52,392 bases of DNA, taken from contig DBFWPL010000018.1 in NCBI GenBank assembly GCA_048463395.1, positions 1 to 52,392 on the forward strand, read 5' to 3'. The first letter of the stretch is position 1; the number at the start of each line of letters is the position of its first letter. The notes below the pieces were generated by a model. That model had not been told where the DNA came from. It did not search any database and saw nothing but the letters and a program-made list of their open reading frames with translations. The stretch is from JAGAJR01 sp048463395. Its GTDB lineage: Bacteria; Pseudomonadota; Alphaproteobacteria; RF32; CAG-239. Below are positions 52,307 to 52,392 of the stretch, piece by piece. A program made the position numbers and the translations under genes.

Positions 52307-52392
52307 CGAAAATCAGAAACGCTGTTTGAAATGTAACAGAAATGTGAAATTGCGTTTAAAAGCGTGGGTGTACACACTTTTTTGTTGCAAAA

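Noticed and set aside
52192..52377. 61-residue minus-strand ORF at the right end
   Set aside because: It runs across a terminator and the T-shaped palindrome and has no ribosome site.

Overview
The window is a gene-dense stretch of a low-GC (about 40% by eye) alphaproteobacterial chromosome. It has housekeeping genes, three tRNA genes, no rRNA, no CRISPR array and no recognisable insertion sequence. Lineage markers are the alphaproteobacterial SH3 protein, the ELM1-family protein, the rhodoquinone methyltransferase RquA, an ihfB-lapA-accD cluster, a YejA/YejB transporter pair, and a Cys-rich protein with a FGE/DUF1566-like tail of a kind I associate with uncultured gut Alphaproteobacteria (RF32-like). 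A host-associated, partly anaerobic alphaproteobacterium fits best; this is inference.

Layout. 1-10.2 kb: the end of a Cys-rich surface-type protein, an SH3 protein, an M20 peptidase, tRNA-Arg(CCT) with an odd repeat-rich tail, small envelope proteins, a CbpA-type DnaJ with a DUF1349 protein, an ELM1-family protein, rquA, a response regulator with an Hpt protein, and rsmE. 10.3-20 kb: cmk and rpsA (with a structured leader), a secreted nitroreductase coupled to an MFS transporter, tRNA-Ser(GGA), a DUF805 protein, an acyltransferase, a methyltransferase, tRNA-Arg(ACG), a large lipoprotein and two small membrane proteins. 20-27.9 kb: parE, rpsB-tsf (with a structured leader), a membrane-anchored GH108 muramidase with a coupled unknown gene, and dnaJ. 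28-34.7 kb: a 1480-residue unknown protein lying opposite to and between dnaJ and dnaK. 34.8-40.8 kb: an AMP/thymidine phosphorylase-like enzyme, accD, lapA, ihfB, rmuC and accA. 41-52.4 kb: a membrane protein, yejA-yejB, two TPR proteins, an EEP-like membrane protein, a Lon-family protease and a low-molecular-weight tyrosine phosphatase.

How the genes work together. AccA and AccD are the two carboxyltransferase halves of acetyl-CoA carboxylase. DnaK, DnaJ, CbpA and the Lon-family protease form a protein quality-control set; dnaK and dnaJ each carry an RpoH-like promoter although they are split apart. S1, S2, EF-Ts, RsmE and the tRNAs serve translation. RquA implies rhodoquinone-linked anaerobic fumarate respiration.

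The most interesting signal is non-coding. All three tRNA genes are followed by small inserts that carry extra copies of the tRNA 3' end: direct at tRNA-Arg(CCT) and tRNA-Ser, inverted and degenerate at tRNA-Arg(ACG). Two of the inserts end in the same hairpin-CTTAGC module, which recurs next to dnaK together with a second conserved core. The variable stems of these modules keep their pairing, so they look like a family of palindromic interspersed elements with a taste for tRNA 3' ends. The rpsA and rpsB leaders and a perfect T-shaped palindrome at the right edge are further structured RNA/DNA candidates.
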